Positions 1 to 6,860 are shown, numbered from the stretch's first letter. The stretch: 10,897 nt of DNA from Alphaproteobacteria bacterium (GCA_005888515.1 VAZR01000207.1:1-10897), one strand, 5' to 3'. Notes: generated from the letters alone by a model not told the origin. Program-made: numbers and translations.

Positions 1-487
1 CGTAGAGCGCGGCGGTCGTCCGGGCGCGCGCTCGCGCGACGACAATCTGGCTGCGGATCGCGGCGGTGAGATTGCTGACGATCACCGCAACGACGAAAAA
101 AACGAACAGCGCGACGGCGTTGTCCGGGTCCGCGATGGTAAAGGTATAGATCGGCGGGATCAGAAAAAAATTGAAGGCCAGCACGCTGAGAACGCAGGCG
201 AACAGCGAAGGCAGCAAGCCCCAGACGATCGCCGAGGCGAGGATGGCCAGCAGAAAGACCAGCAGCACGCTCTGGAGACCGATAAACCGCTCGATCAGAA
301 CACCACAGGCCAGGATTACGGCGACCGCTGCGGTGCTGCCGATATAGGGAAGCACGCGGAAGGCGTTGGCCCGGATTGGGTCGGCGCCGAGGAAAGAGGC
401 GATGCGCTCGCGATTATCGACACCCGCTCCATCGAGGAATGCCGGGCCATGAAGCACCGTGTCGCGTTCTGTCGGGTCGTCGTTCAA
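1..487 (-). CDS. KdpD-like sensor histidine kinase, N-terminal part (DUF4118 membrane module), cut by window edge
   Basis: The minus frame is open from a TAG just upstream to the left edge: 162 residues seen, no stop. After a hydrophilic leader of about 40 residues come four closely packed hydrophobic helices (roughly residues 45-65, 70-90, 93-112 and 122-142). They include 'FNFFLIPP', 'YTFTIADPDN' and 'VSNLTAAIR', which match the DUF4118 module of KdpD; the arginine-rich helix that normally leads to the kinase core then begins. KdpD senses K+ limitation or osmotic stress and phosphorylates KdpE. Here the cytosolic KdpD N-domain and the USP domain are absent, because the frame closes with a stop about 10 codons before the start. 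I chose a TTG start at 487-485: GAGG lies 7 nt upstream, and the next in-frame start (GTG, residue 11) has no such site. The gene is divergent from kup, which fits a K+ role. The kinase domain lies outside the window and is inferred. Confidence 0.82.
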   Translation of the reverse strand, partial: MNDDPTERDTVLHGPAFLDGAGVDNRERIASFLGADPIRANAFRVLPYIGSTAAVAVILACGVLIERFIGLQSVLLVFLLAILASAIVWGLLPSLFACVLSVLAFNFFLIPPIYTFTIADPDNAVALFVFFVVAVIVSNLTAAIRSQIVVARARARTTAALY

Positions 488-642
488 TCGGTGACCTCGG
501 TCGGCCAGCGGAAAGACCTAGAACCTCTGTAAAATGCGGTCCAACCCGGAAGTTCGGCCGACCATGAAGCTACCAGCGTCGCCGCGCGGCAAGGGCTTTC
601 TCCTCCAAGACCATTCCCTCCAAAAATTTCGATCGCCCTGAT

Positions 643-664
643 CTTTACGTCGCCTTTACGTAAA
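643..664. promoter_or_regulatory. Possible operator: CTTTACGT direct repeat ending in the palindrome TTTACGTAAA
   Basis: In the 186-bp divergent region between the KdpD-like gene and the first kup, CTTTACGT occurs at 643-650 and again at 654-661, 11 bp apart (about one helical turn). The second copy is part of the perfect 10-bp palindrome TTTACGTAAA (655-664), which ends 9 bp before the annotated kup ATG. No Shine-Dalgarno sequence is evident there, so the dyad may be a regulator site or may hide an alternative start. No convincing -35/-10 pair was found. Function is inferred from symmetry and position only. Confidence 0.3.
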
Positions 665-673
665 CGGCGGCGA

Positions 674-2662
674 ATGCCCCTCGAATTTTTATTTGCCCAT
701 AGGCACCTCACGCCCCGCGACGCGGCTTTCACCCTGAATGTCCGCGTGATTGTCCCTGGGGCATCGCCATTGACCACGACAAGTTCGGTGGGGTGGAAGC
801 CGGCGGAGGGAACCGCCGACCGCACTCTGATGCTCGCCGCGCTCGGCGTTGTTTACGGCGATATCGGCACCTCCCCGCTCTATACGATCCGGCAATCGTT
901 GCTGGCTTTTGGGGAAACCAGCGAGGCCGCGATTTTCGGGGTGTTATCGCTGATCTTCTGGTCGTTGGTGCTGGTTGTCACGGTGAAATACGTCGTCTTT
1001 ATCATGCGCGCCGACAATCGCGGCGAAGGCGGGCTGCTCGCGCTGACCGCACTGGTGCTGCGTACGACCAGCCGCGACCGCAAGCGTTATTTATGGATCA
1101 TGGGCGCCGGGCTGGTCGGCGCGGCGTTGTTTTATGGCGATGGCGTCATCACGCCGGCAATCTCGGTGCTGAGCGCGGTCGAAGGGCTGAAGGTCGCGAC
1201 ACCGCTGTTCGAACCTTACGTCATTCCGATTTCGCTGGTGCTGCTGTTCGTTCTTTTTCTGGTGCAGCGCCGCGGCACGGCCGCTGTGGGCGGGCTGTTC
1301 GGCCCCGTAATGCTGGTCTGGTTCGCCGTATTGGCGCTGCTCGGGATCTGGGGCATCGCGCAGCAGCCGCGGATCCTACTGGCGCTGAACCCGGTATACA
1401 GCATCGAAGTATTGGCCGCTGCCCCAGGGCGCGGCTTCATCATGCTCGGGGCGGTGTTTCTCGCCGTCACCGGCACCGAGACGCTTTATGCCGATATGGG
1501 CCATTTCGGCCGCCGCGCGTTGCGCCGGGCTTGGCTGGCGCTCGTCTTTCCCGCCTTGGTATTGAATTATTTCGGCCAAGGGGCGGTGCTGCTCGGCAAT
1601 CCGGCTGCGCTCGAAAACCCGTTCTACAAGCTGAGCCCCGAATGGGGTCTCTACCCGCTGGTGGTTCTGGCCTCGATCGCGACGATCATCGCTTCGCAAG
1701 CGGTCATTTCGGGCGCTTTTTCAATTACGCGCCAGGCGATCCAGCTCGGCTATCTGCCACGGCTCGAAGTACGGCACACCTCGGAAACCGAGATCGGCCA
1801 GGTATACGTACCGCCGATCAACTGGGGATTGCTCGTCGCGGTTGTCATTCTGGTGCTGATGTTCCAGACGTCCGACAATCTGGGCGCCGCCTACGGGATC
1901 GCGGTCAGCGGCATGATGGCGATCACCTCCGTGCTCGCCTTCCTCTACATGCGAAGCCGAGGCTGGAGCCGGGCGCTCGCGGTGCCGCTGTTCGGGTTTT
2001 TTGCTCTGGTTGATCTAACCTTCCTATCGGCGAACCTACTGAAGATCGCGGAGGGCGGCTGGTTCCCGATTGTTGTAGCAGCATTGGTCTTTGCGCTGAT
2101 GGGGACGTGGTGGCGCGGCCGACGCCTGCTCGCGGAACAGCGCGCCCGCGACGCGATGCCGCTCGAACTGTTTGTCGGCAGCCTCAATCCGGAGCGGCCG
2201 GTCCGTGTGCCGGGGACAGCGATCTTCATGACTCGCGATCTGACGCAGGTCCCTGTCGCCTTGCTTCACGCCTTGAAGCACTATAAGGCGCTGCACGAGC
2301 GCGTTGTGATGATGCAGGTCGAGACCGAGGACGTGCCGCACGTGCCGGCCGAACGGCGCCTCGAAATCAAAGAAGTCGGCAAGGGCTTTTATACGATGCT
2401 GGTGCGCTACGGCTTCATGGACGAGCCGAACGTTATGCGGGCGCTGGCCCAGTGCCGGGTTCAGCATTTCCGCATCAACCTGATGGAGACATCGTTCTTC
2501 ATCGGCCGCGAGAAGTTGCGCCCTCGCCCGCGGCGTACCGCGGTGTTTCGCTGGCGCGACCGGCTGTTCATCTTCCTGACGAACCTCGCGCTTGATGCGA
2601 CGGAATTTTTCCGGATCCCGTCCAACCGGGTGGTCGAGCTCGGGGGACAGGTCGAAATTTAA
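674..2662 (+). CDS. kup: Kup-family low-affinity K+ uptake permease, copy 1
   Basis: This is a 662-residue KUP/HAK/KT transporter that brings K+ (with H+) through the inner membrane. The N-terminal signature 'GDIGTSPLY' (Asp63) is present, followed by 'MRADNRGEGG', 'PAISVLSAVEG' with the conserved Glu, 'LYADMGHFG', 'NYFGQGA' and 'SQAVISGAFS'. About 12 hydrophobic segments fill residues 52-490, and a cytosolic C-terminal domain follows from about residue 490. E. coli Kup has 622 residues. The excess is mainly at the N-terminus: the first 32 residues look unlike the family, and an in-frame TTG at 770 would give a more usual length, so the start is uncertain (neither site has a clear ribosome-binding site). 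The gene is divergent from the KdpD-like kinase and followed in the same direction by a second kup. Its last 187 residues are nearly identical to that paralogue, unlike the rest. Family assignment is firm; the ion is inferred from the family. Confidence 0.95.
   Translation: MPLEFLFAHRHLTPRDAAFTLNVRVIVPGASPLTTTSSVGWKPAEGTADRTLMLAALGVVYGDIGTSPLYTIRQSLLAFGETSEAAIFGVLSLIFWSLVLVVTVKYVVFIMRADNRGEGGLLALTALVLRTTSRDRKRYLWIMGAGLVGAALFYGDGVITPAISVLSAVEGLKVATPLFEPYVIPISLVLLFVLFLVQRRGTAAVGGLFGPVMLVWFAVLALLGIWGIAQQPRILLALNPVYSIEVLAAAPGRGFIMLGAVFLAVTGTETLYADMGHFGRRALRRAWLALVFPALVLNYFGQGAVLLGNPAALENPFYKLSPEWGLYPLVVLASIATIIASQAVISGAFSITRQAIQLGYLPRLEVRHTSETEIGQVYVPPINWGLLVAVVILVLMFQTSDNLGAAYGIAVSGMMAITSVLAFLYMRSRGWSRALAVPLFGFFALVDLTFLSANLLKIAEGGWFPIVVAALVFALMGTWWRGRRLLAEQRARDAMPLELFVGSLNPERPVRVPGTAIFMTRDLTQVPVALLHALKHYKALHERVVMMQVETEDVPHVPAERRLEIKEVGKGFYTMLVRYGFMDEPNVMRALAQCRVQHFRINLMETSFFIGREKLRPRPRRTAVFRWRDRLFIFLTNLALDATEFFRIPSNRVVELGGQVEI
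2099..2662 (+). repeat. Near-identical 3' segment shared with the second kup (copy A)
   Basis: From the codons for 'MGTWWRGRR' to the stop, this segment aligns without gaps to 4630-5193. By hand count about 60 of 561 bases and 9 of 187 residues differ, and most base changes are synonymous. Similarity drops sharply upstream of 2099 and stops at the stop codon. It encodes the cytosolic domain of Kup. Confidence 0.85.
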
Positions 2663-2666
2663 ACGT

Positions 2667-2680
2667 GGGGCCGCCGCCCC
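2667..2680. terminator. Weak candidate bidirectional terminator hairpin
   Basis: GGGGC (2667-2671) and GCCCC (2676-2680) form a 5-bp stem with a 4-nt loop, placed 4 bp after the kup stop. It directly abuts the stop of the convergent minus-strand small ORF. There is no T-run on the plus side and only a short one on the minus side, so intrinsic termination is doubtful. Confidence 0.22.
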
Positions 2681-2892
2681 TATACGATCGCCTGCACAAA
2701 AAGCAGCACCAGGGCGGACCAGAAAAACATCCCGATGACATCGACCGCGATCTCCGACGCGATCCAGCTGATCTCGAGCGCGACATCGATCGCATCTACC
2801 GCGTCAGTACGGTCACGACGGGGCTGCAAAACGGAGATCATTTCGATCCACGAGTCAAAGGTCACGTCCAGACCGCGCATGACGGTCCGCAT
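2680..2892 (-). CDS. Possible small membrane protein, 70 residues, function unknown
   Basis: The minus frame has coding-like composition: G or C at most third positions, and mostly hydrophobic or acidic codons. The N-terminal half is mixed ('DSWIEMISVLQPRRDRTDA'). The C-terminal half from about residue 40 is a long hydrophobic stretch with sparse acids ('IGMFFWSALVLLFVQAIV'), suggesting one membrane helix at the very C-terminus. No Shine-Dalgarno sequence precedes the ATG at 2892 or the next ATG at 2880. The frame stays open another 19 codons upstream with similar residues, so the visible ORF may be the remnant of a longer gene. It is convergent with the first kup (17 bp between stops). No family recognised. 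Plus-strand ORFs overlap the same bases, but they look less protein-like. Confidence 0.4.
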   Translation of the reverse strand: MRTVMRGLDVTFDSWIEMISVLQPRRDRTDAVDAIDVALEISWIASEIAVDVIGMFFWSALVLLFVQAIV

Positions 2893-2962
2893 TAGGATGT
2901 GGATGGCGGAAGCATTAAGGATCGAGAGGGATCCGGCTCTCGCGCCGTAAGGACGTCATAAA

Positions 2963-2992
2963 GGCGCCCTAACCGCGCCCGCTCCGGGCGCC
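2963..2992. repeat. Inverted repeat GGCGCCC...GGGCGCC
   Basis: Perfect 7-bp arms at 2963-2969 and 2986-2992 are separated by a 16-nt C-rich spacer. No T-run follows. A GGCGCC hairpin of the same kind occurs in both binding-protein leaders further right, but the motif is expected to be frequent in GC-rich DNA. Confidence 0.35.
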
Positions 2993-3101
2993 GAAAGCCT
3001 CCTTCGCAAGATTTGTTGGACGCGAGCCCGGTCTTGTGGGCAATCTCCGGTCGCCCTACATGGGCGCCGTTTACCTTTTTCGGATCGGGGCCGGATCGTA
3101 T

Positions 3102-3119
3102 CGACCGCTGGTCGGTTTT
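3102..3119 (+). terminator. Candidate rho-independent terminator or attenuator before the second kup
   Basis: CGACC (3102-3106), loop GCT and GGTCG (3110-3114) form a 5-bp stem, followed by G and four T (3116-3119). The stem is short for a terminator. It lies about 170 bp upstream of the second kup start and about 440 bp past the first kup stop, so it could end read-through from the first gene. Confidence 0.25.
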
Positions 3120-3265
3120 CTCCAATATGCCGCAGCCAAAACCTGAGCAGTGGCGACGCGGCACATCGGCAAGGCAGGCTGCGATGGCAGTCGTTCCGCT
3201 CCCAATGACATGCGCTCTACCGCGATCGCACGGGGCTGATTGGGCCGTCGGCCCTCTGCCCCGCT

Positions 3266-3278
3266 AACCGGGCCGGTT
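3266..3278. promoter_or_regulatory. Perfect dyad AACCGG-G-CCGGTT next to the second kup start
   Basis: A 6-1-6 perfect palindrome ends 7 nt before the ATG at 3286, exactly where a ribosome-binding site is expected and where none is otherwise seen. A second small hairpin, GGGCC-GTC-GGCCC, lies at 3242-3254. An operator or a translation-control structure is possible; function is inferred from position only. Confidence 0.3.
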
Positions 3279-3285
3279 TCGACGC

Positions 3286-5193
3286 ATGCCGGATACGACA
3301 GCACCGCCGACCGCCGCCGCGCAAACAATTCCGGCTCACGGCACGACTGCCCGCCAGAACCTGACGATCGCGGCGCTGGGCGTCGTCTATGGCGACATCG
3401 GCACCTCGCCGCTCTATGCCATCAAGCAATGCTTCCATGACGGGACTGCCGTTACCACGCCACGGGTGTTCGGGGTTCTGTCGCTGATCGTCTGGGCACT
3501 GACGATCGTCGTGACGGTCAAGTACGTCATCGTGCTTATGCGCGCCGACAATCGCGGCGAAGGCGGCATCTTCGCGTTGACCGTTCTGGCATTGCGCGCG
3601 ACCACGGGCCGAAAAAATCGATGGATCATGTTTGCCGGTCTGATCGGCGGATCCCTGTTCTTTGGCGATAGCGTGCTCACGCCGGCAATCTCGGTGATCA
3701 GCGCGGTCGAGGGTCTGGAGGTCAAGGCGCCGGAACTGCAGCCTTTCGTCTTGCCGTTGACGGTGATCCTGCTGGTCGCGCTGTTTGTTGCGCAGCGGCG
3801 CGGCACGGGCCGCGTCGGCGGGTTTTTCGGCCCGGTCATCATCGTCTGGTTCACGACGCTCGGTCTGTTGGGTCTCGCCGAGATCGTCCGGCAGCCGGGG
3901 ATCCTCGAGGCAGTCAACCCGCTCTACGGGATTGAGCTGATCCTCAGCGACCCTGGCTCGGGCTTTATTCTGCTCGGCTCCGTCGTTCTCGCGGTCACTG
4001 GCGCCGAGGCGCTCTATGCCGATATGGGGCATTTCGGGCGGCCGCCGATCCGTCGCGGCTGGCTGCGCTTTGTCTTTCCCTGCCTGTTGCTGAACTACTT
4101 CGGGCAGGGCGCGCTGCTGCTCGCCAACCCCGACGCGCTGCAAAACCCGTTTTATCGGCTTGCTCCAGACTGGGCGGTGTACCCGCTCGTCGTGCTCGCC
4201 TCGGCGGCAACCGTGATCGCCTCGCAGGCCGTGATCTCCGGCGCCTTCTCGCTGACCCGGCAGGCCGTGCAATTAGGCTATCTGCCGCGCATGCAGGTGC
4301 AGCACACCTCGGAGCATGAGATGGGGCAGGTGTTCGTGCCCGAGGTGAATACCATCCTGCTATTGGCGGTCGTGGCGACGGTGATCGGCTTCCAGTCGTC
4401 CAACGCGCTCGGTTCGGCCTATGGCATCGCGGTCACCGGCACGATGACGGTCGATACGATCCTCGGCTTTACCTACCTGTCCCTGGGGGCAAAGTGGCCG
4501 TTATGGCTGCTGATCCCGCTGTTCGGGTTGTTTGCGATTGTCGACCTCTCGTTTTTCGGGGCCAATCTGCTGAAAGTCGCCGAGGGCGGCTGGTTTCCCA
4601 TCGTCGTCGCCAGTTTTGCCTTCGCGGTGATGGGGACGTGGTGGCGCGGCCGCCGGCTGCTCGCGGAACAGCGCGCTCGGGACGCCATGCCGCTCGATCT
4701 GTTTGTCGGCAATCTCAACCCGGAGCGGCCAGTACGGGTGCCGGGGACGGCGATCTTCATGACCCGCGACCTGACGCAAGTCCCCGTCGCGCTGCTGCAT
4801 GCCTTGAAGCACTACAAGGCGCTGCACGAGCGCGTCGTGATGATGCAGGTCGATACCGAGGGTGTACCGCATGTGCCGGCCGAACGACGCCTCGAAATCA
4901 ACGAAGTCGGCAAGGGCTTTCATACGATGCGGGTGCGCTACGGCTTCATGGACGAGCCGAACGTCATGCGGGCGCTGGCGCAGTGCCGGGTCCAGCATTT
5001 CCACATTAATCTGATGGAAACCTCGTTCTTCATCGGCCGCGAGAAGCTGCGCCCCCGGCCGCGCCGCACCGCCGTGTTTCGCTGGCGCGACCGGCTGTTC
5101 ATATTCCTGACAAACCTCGCGCTTGACGCGACCGAGTTCTTCCGCATCCCGCCCAACCGCGTGGTCGAACTCGGCGGGCAAGTCGAAATCTGA
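3286..5193 (+). CDS. kup: Kup-family low-affinity K+ uptake permease, copy 2
   Basis: This is a 635-residue KUP/HAK/KT transporter and paralogue of the upstream gene. It carries 'GDIGTSPLY' (Asp37), 'MRADNRGEGG', 'PAISVISAVEG' (Glu142), 'LYADMGHFG', 'NYFGQGA' and 'SQAVISGAFS'. About 12 membrane helices lie between residues 26 and 463, followed by a C-terminal cytosolic domain. A hydrophilic Ala/Thr/Pro-rich leader of about 25 residues precedes helix 1, a normal length for the family, and the ATG is the only sensible start. It is roughly 60% identical to copy 1 in the membrane part but about 95% identical over the last 187 residues. Two adjacent Kup genes suggest functional specialisation of the membrane part (affinity, pH or cation preference), but nothing in the sequence shows which. 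The gene ends 9 bp from the stop of the convergent deacylase. Confidence 0.96.
   Translation: MPDTTAPPTAAAQTIPAHGTTARQNLTIAALGVVYGDIGTSPLYAIKQCFHDGTAVTTPRVFGVLSLIVWALTIVVTVKYVIVLMRADNRGEGGIFALTVLALRATTGRKNRWIMFAGLIGGSLFFGDSVLTPAISVISAVEGLEVKAPELQPFVLPLTVILLVALFVAQRRGTGRVGGFFGPVIIVWFTTLGLLGLAEIVRQPGILEAVNPLYGIELILSDPGSGFILLGSVVLAVTGAEALYADMGHFGRPPIRRGWLRFVFPCLLLNYFGQGALLLANPDALQNPFYRLAPDWAVYPLVVLASAATVIASQAVISGAFSLTRQAVQLGYLPRMQVQHTSEHEMGQVFVPEVNTILLLAVVATVIGFQSSNALGSAYGIAVTGTMTVDTILGFTYLSLGAKWPLWLLIPLFGLFAIVDLSFFGANLLKVAEGGWFPIVVASFAFAVMGTWWRGRRLLAEQRARDAMPLDLFVGNLNPERPVRVPGTAIFMTRDLTQVPVALLHALKHYKALHERVVMMQVDTEGVPHVPAERRLEINEVGKGFHTMRVRYGFMDEPNVMRALAQCRVQHFHINLMETSFFIGREKLRPRPRRTAVFRWRDRLFIFLTNLALDATEFFRIPPNRVVELGGQVEI
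4630..5193 (+). repeat. Near-identical 3' segment shared with the first kup (copy B)
   Basis: Counterpart of 2099-2662: gapless, about 89% identical in DNA and about 95% in protein. Both copies end with the same residues 'LGGQVEI' and then diverge completely after the stop. Confidence 0.85.
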
Positions 5194-5202
5194 CCCTCCC
5201 CG

Positions 5203-6816
5203 TTATCCGACCGCACCGCTAGCATCGCGGCGCAGCACCTGCCCTGGCGTGGCGCCGGTGTGCTTGGCGTTATCGACGACAACGATGCCGTTAATGATAA
5301 CCGTGGTGCGCGCCCCGGTCGGATAGCGGTGCGGATCGGCATAGGTCGCCTGGTCACGAAAATCGGCCGGATCGAAGATGGCGACATCGGCCCGATATCC
5401 CTCGGCGAGCAGGCCGCGGTCGCGCAATTTCAAAGCGCGCGCCGAGCCGCCGGTCATCTTGTGGATCGCTTGCTCCAACGGCAGCAGCCGCTCCTGATGC
5501 ACGTAGCGGCCGATAATGCGCGGGAAGGTGCCGTAGAAGCGCGGGTGCGGCATGCCCTGGCTGACCGTTCCGTAATCGGCAACGCAATTGCCATCCGAGC
5601 CGACCAGCGCCTTCGGCGAGCGCACGATCGTGCGGATGTCGTCTTCGGAAATCGAAGTGATCAGCACCCGCGTCGCACCGTTATCGGCGATCAGGTGATC
5701 GCAGACCTGATCGATCGGATCGACGCCGCGCTCGGCAGCGAGCGCGGCGACGGTCTTGCCGGCGGTTTGCGGCAGCTTCGGTGAGATCGAGATCTGCACC
5801 GCCTCCCATGACGGAATGCGGCCCCAATTGTTGAGCCCGTGATCGGCGATCTCCGCCTCAATGCGCCCCCGCGTCTCGGGCAAGGCGAGCCGTGCGAGCA
5901 TCGCCTCATTGCCGCCGATCTGCACCCAGGGCGGCAGCAGGTTCTTCAGCGGGTTGGCGCCGGCGGCGTAGGGATAGGCGTCGCAATCGATGTCGCAGCC
6001 CTCGGCCCGCGCCTGTTCGATGCGATCGAGGATCTGCGCCGCCTTGCCCCAATTGTCGACCCCCGAGCATTTCAAATGCACGATCTCGACATGGATCGGA
6101 TAAGCACGCGCCACCGCGATCGCCTCCTCGATCGCCTCGAGCACCTTGTTTGACTCGTCGCGGATGTGCGTGAAATAGGCGGCCTTGTGCCGCGCAACGA
6201 CAGCGCACAGCGCCATGATTTCGGCGGTCTGAGCAAAGCTGCCGGGCGGGGTGAACAGGCCGGTCGACAGGCCAAGCGCGCCGGCGCCCAGACCCTCGTC
6301 CAGCAACGCGCAGATCTGGTCAAGCTCGGCCGCGGTCGGCGCACGGTCTTCCAAACCCATGACCATCAGGCGCAATGTGTTGTGCCCGACCAGCATCCCG
6401 GCATTGACCGCGACGGCCGGGAAGGTGTCGAGGTAATCCGGAAAGCTTGTTTCGCGGAACGGCAGCCACGGAGCACCGCCGCTGAGGTAATCCGCAAGGA
6501 GCTGCGTCTTGCCCGGCAGGACCGGCGCGACCGAAAACCCGCAATGGCCGATGATCTCCGTGGTCACGCCCTGCCTGACCTTGCTTTCGGCCTTGGGGTT
6601 GATCGGCAGGGTAAAATCGGAATGGGTCTTGATATCGATAAAGCCCGGTGTGACCGCCAGCCCGGCCGCGTCGATGACCCGCTCTGCCGCGCCTGCGAGC
6701 GCGGGCCCCAGCTCAGCGATACGACCGCCGGCGATCGCCAGATCGGCAGGTTTGCCCGGTTTTCCGCTGCCGTCGTAGAGCGTGCCGCCGCGGATCAGAA
6801 TGTCCCATTGCGCCAT
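5203..6816 (-). CDS. N-acyl-D-amino-acid deacylase family amidohydrolase
   Basis: This protein of 537 residues belongs to the metal-dependent amidohydrolase superfamily, D-aminoacylase branch, which removes N-acyl groups from D-amino acids in the cytoplasm. The N-terminal beta-sandwich strand 'ILIRGGTLYDGSG', the core motif 'GFIDIKTHSD', the strand 'VTTEIIGHCGFS' (bridging Cys92), 'YFTHIRDES' (His217), 'EIVHLKCSG' (His247), 'GSDGNCVADYG' (Asp408) and the closing 'YPTGARTTVIINGIVVVDN' are all in order. The HxH metal motif is Lys63-Thr-His65 instead of His-x-His. I chose the ATG at 6816 because 'MAQWDILIRGG' matches the family start; an in-frame ATG at 6828 adds four residues and cannot be excluded, as neither has a strong ribosome-binding site. 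There is no signal peptide. The gene is convergent with kup, 9 bp apart. The substrate is not known; dihydroorotase-like or N-acyl-D-Glu/Asp specificity is possible. Confidence 0.9.
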   Translation of the reverse strand: MAQWDILIRGGTLYDGSGKPGKPADLAIAGGRIAELGPALAGAAERVIDAAGLAVTPGFIDIKTHSDFTLPINPKAESKVRQGVTTEIIGHCGFSVAPVLPGKTQLLADYLSGGAPWLPFRETSFPDYLDTFPAVAVNAGMLVGHNTLRLMVMGLEDRAPTAAELDQICALLDEGLGAGALGLSTGLFTPPGSFAQTAEIMALCAVVARHKAAYFTHIRDESNKVLEAIEEAIAVARAYPIHVEIVHLKCSGVDNWGKAAQILDRIEQARAEGCDIDCDAYPYAAGANPLKNLLPPWVQIGGNEAMLARLALPETRGRIEAEIADHGLNNWGRIPSWEAVQISISPKLPQTAGKTVAALAAERGVDPIDQVCDHLIADNGATRVLITSISEDDIRTIVRSPKALVGSDGNCVADYGTVSQGMPHPRFYGTFPRIIGRYVHQERLLPLEQAIHKMTGGSARALKLRDRGLLAEGYRADVAIFDPADFRDQATYADPHRYPTGARTTVIINGIVVVDNAKHTGATPGQVLRRDASGAVG

Positions 6817-6831
6817 GCAAACCCCCATTCA

Positions 6832-6860
6832 CCGTCATCCCGGCGAAAGCCGGGATCCAT
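6832..6860. repeat. REP-like hairpin repeat, ATCCCGGC-GAAA-GCCGGGAT
   Basis: A perfect 8-bp stem (6837-6844 with 6849-6856) is closed by a GAAA tetraloop and flanked by CCGTC and CCATG. This is the classic dispersed 'GTCATCCCGGCGAAAGCCGGGATCC' type of repeat found in many copies in alphaproteobacterial and other genomes. It starts a few bases upstream of the deacylase start, in its leader. Being a repeat family is established knowledge; copies elsewhere in this genome cannot be seen here. Confidence 0.7.

Larger units (their letters stand above)
2893..3285. other. Non-coding stretch upstream of the second kup
   Basis: No convincing gene is seen in these 393 bases. The open frames on both strands have poor codon composition, no ribosome-binding sites and no recognisable motifs. 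The stretch holds three inverted repeats (2963-2992, 3102-3114 and 3266-3278) and presumably the promoter of the second kup, although no clear -35/-10 pair was found. Confidence 0.5.

Noticed and set aside
484..825. 113-codon minus-strand frame across the divergent region
   Set aside because: Overlaps the start of the first kup and the probable regulatory region; the KdpD-like frame beside it has the clear domain and the ribosome-binding site.
793..2013. 406-codon open frame on the plus strand
   Set aside because: An alternative frame inside the first kup; Arg/Gly/His-rich with no membrane helices or motifs.
2892..3164. 90-codon minus-strand frame in the kup intergenic region
   Set aside because: Arg/Pro/Ser-rich, no ribosome-binding site, poor third-position pattern, and overlaps inverted repeats.
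2663..3285. Riboswitch (such as a c-di-AMP type) upstream of kup
   Set aside because: Known in other phyla for K+ genes, but no recognisable conserved core was seen; only simple inverted repeats are present.
3217..4272. 351-codon open frame on the minus strand
   Set aside because: It is antisense to the second kup; the composition (Arg, Asp, Gln, His) is typical of a shadow frame and no domain is visible.
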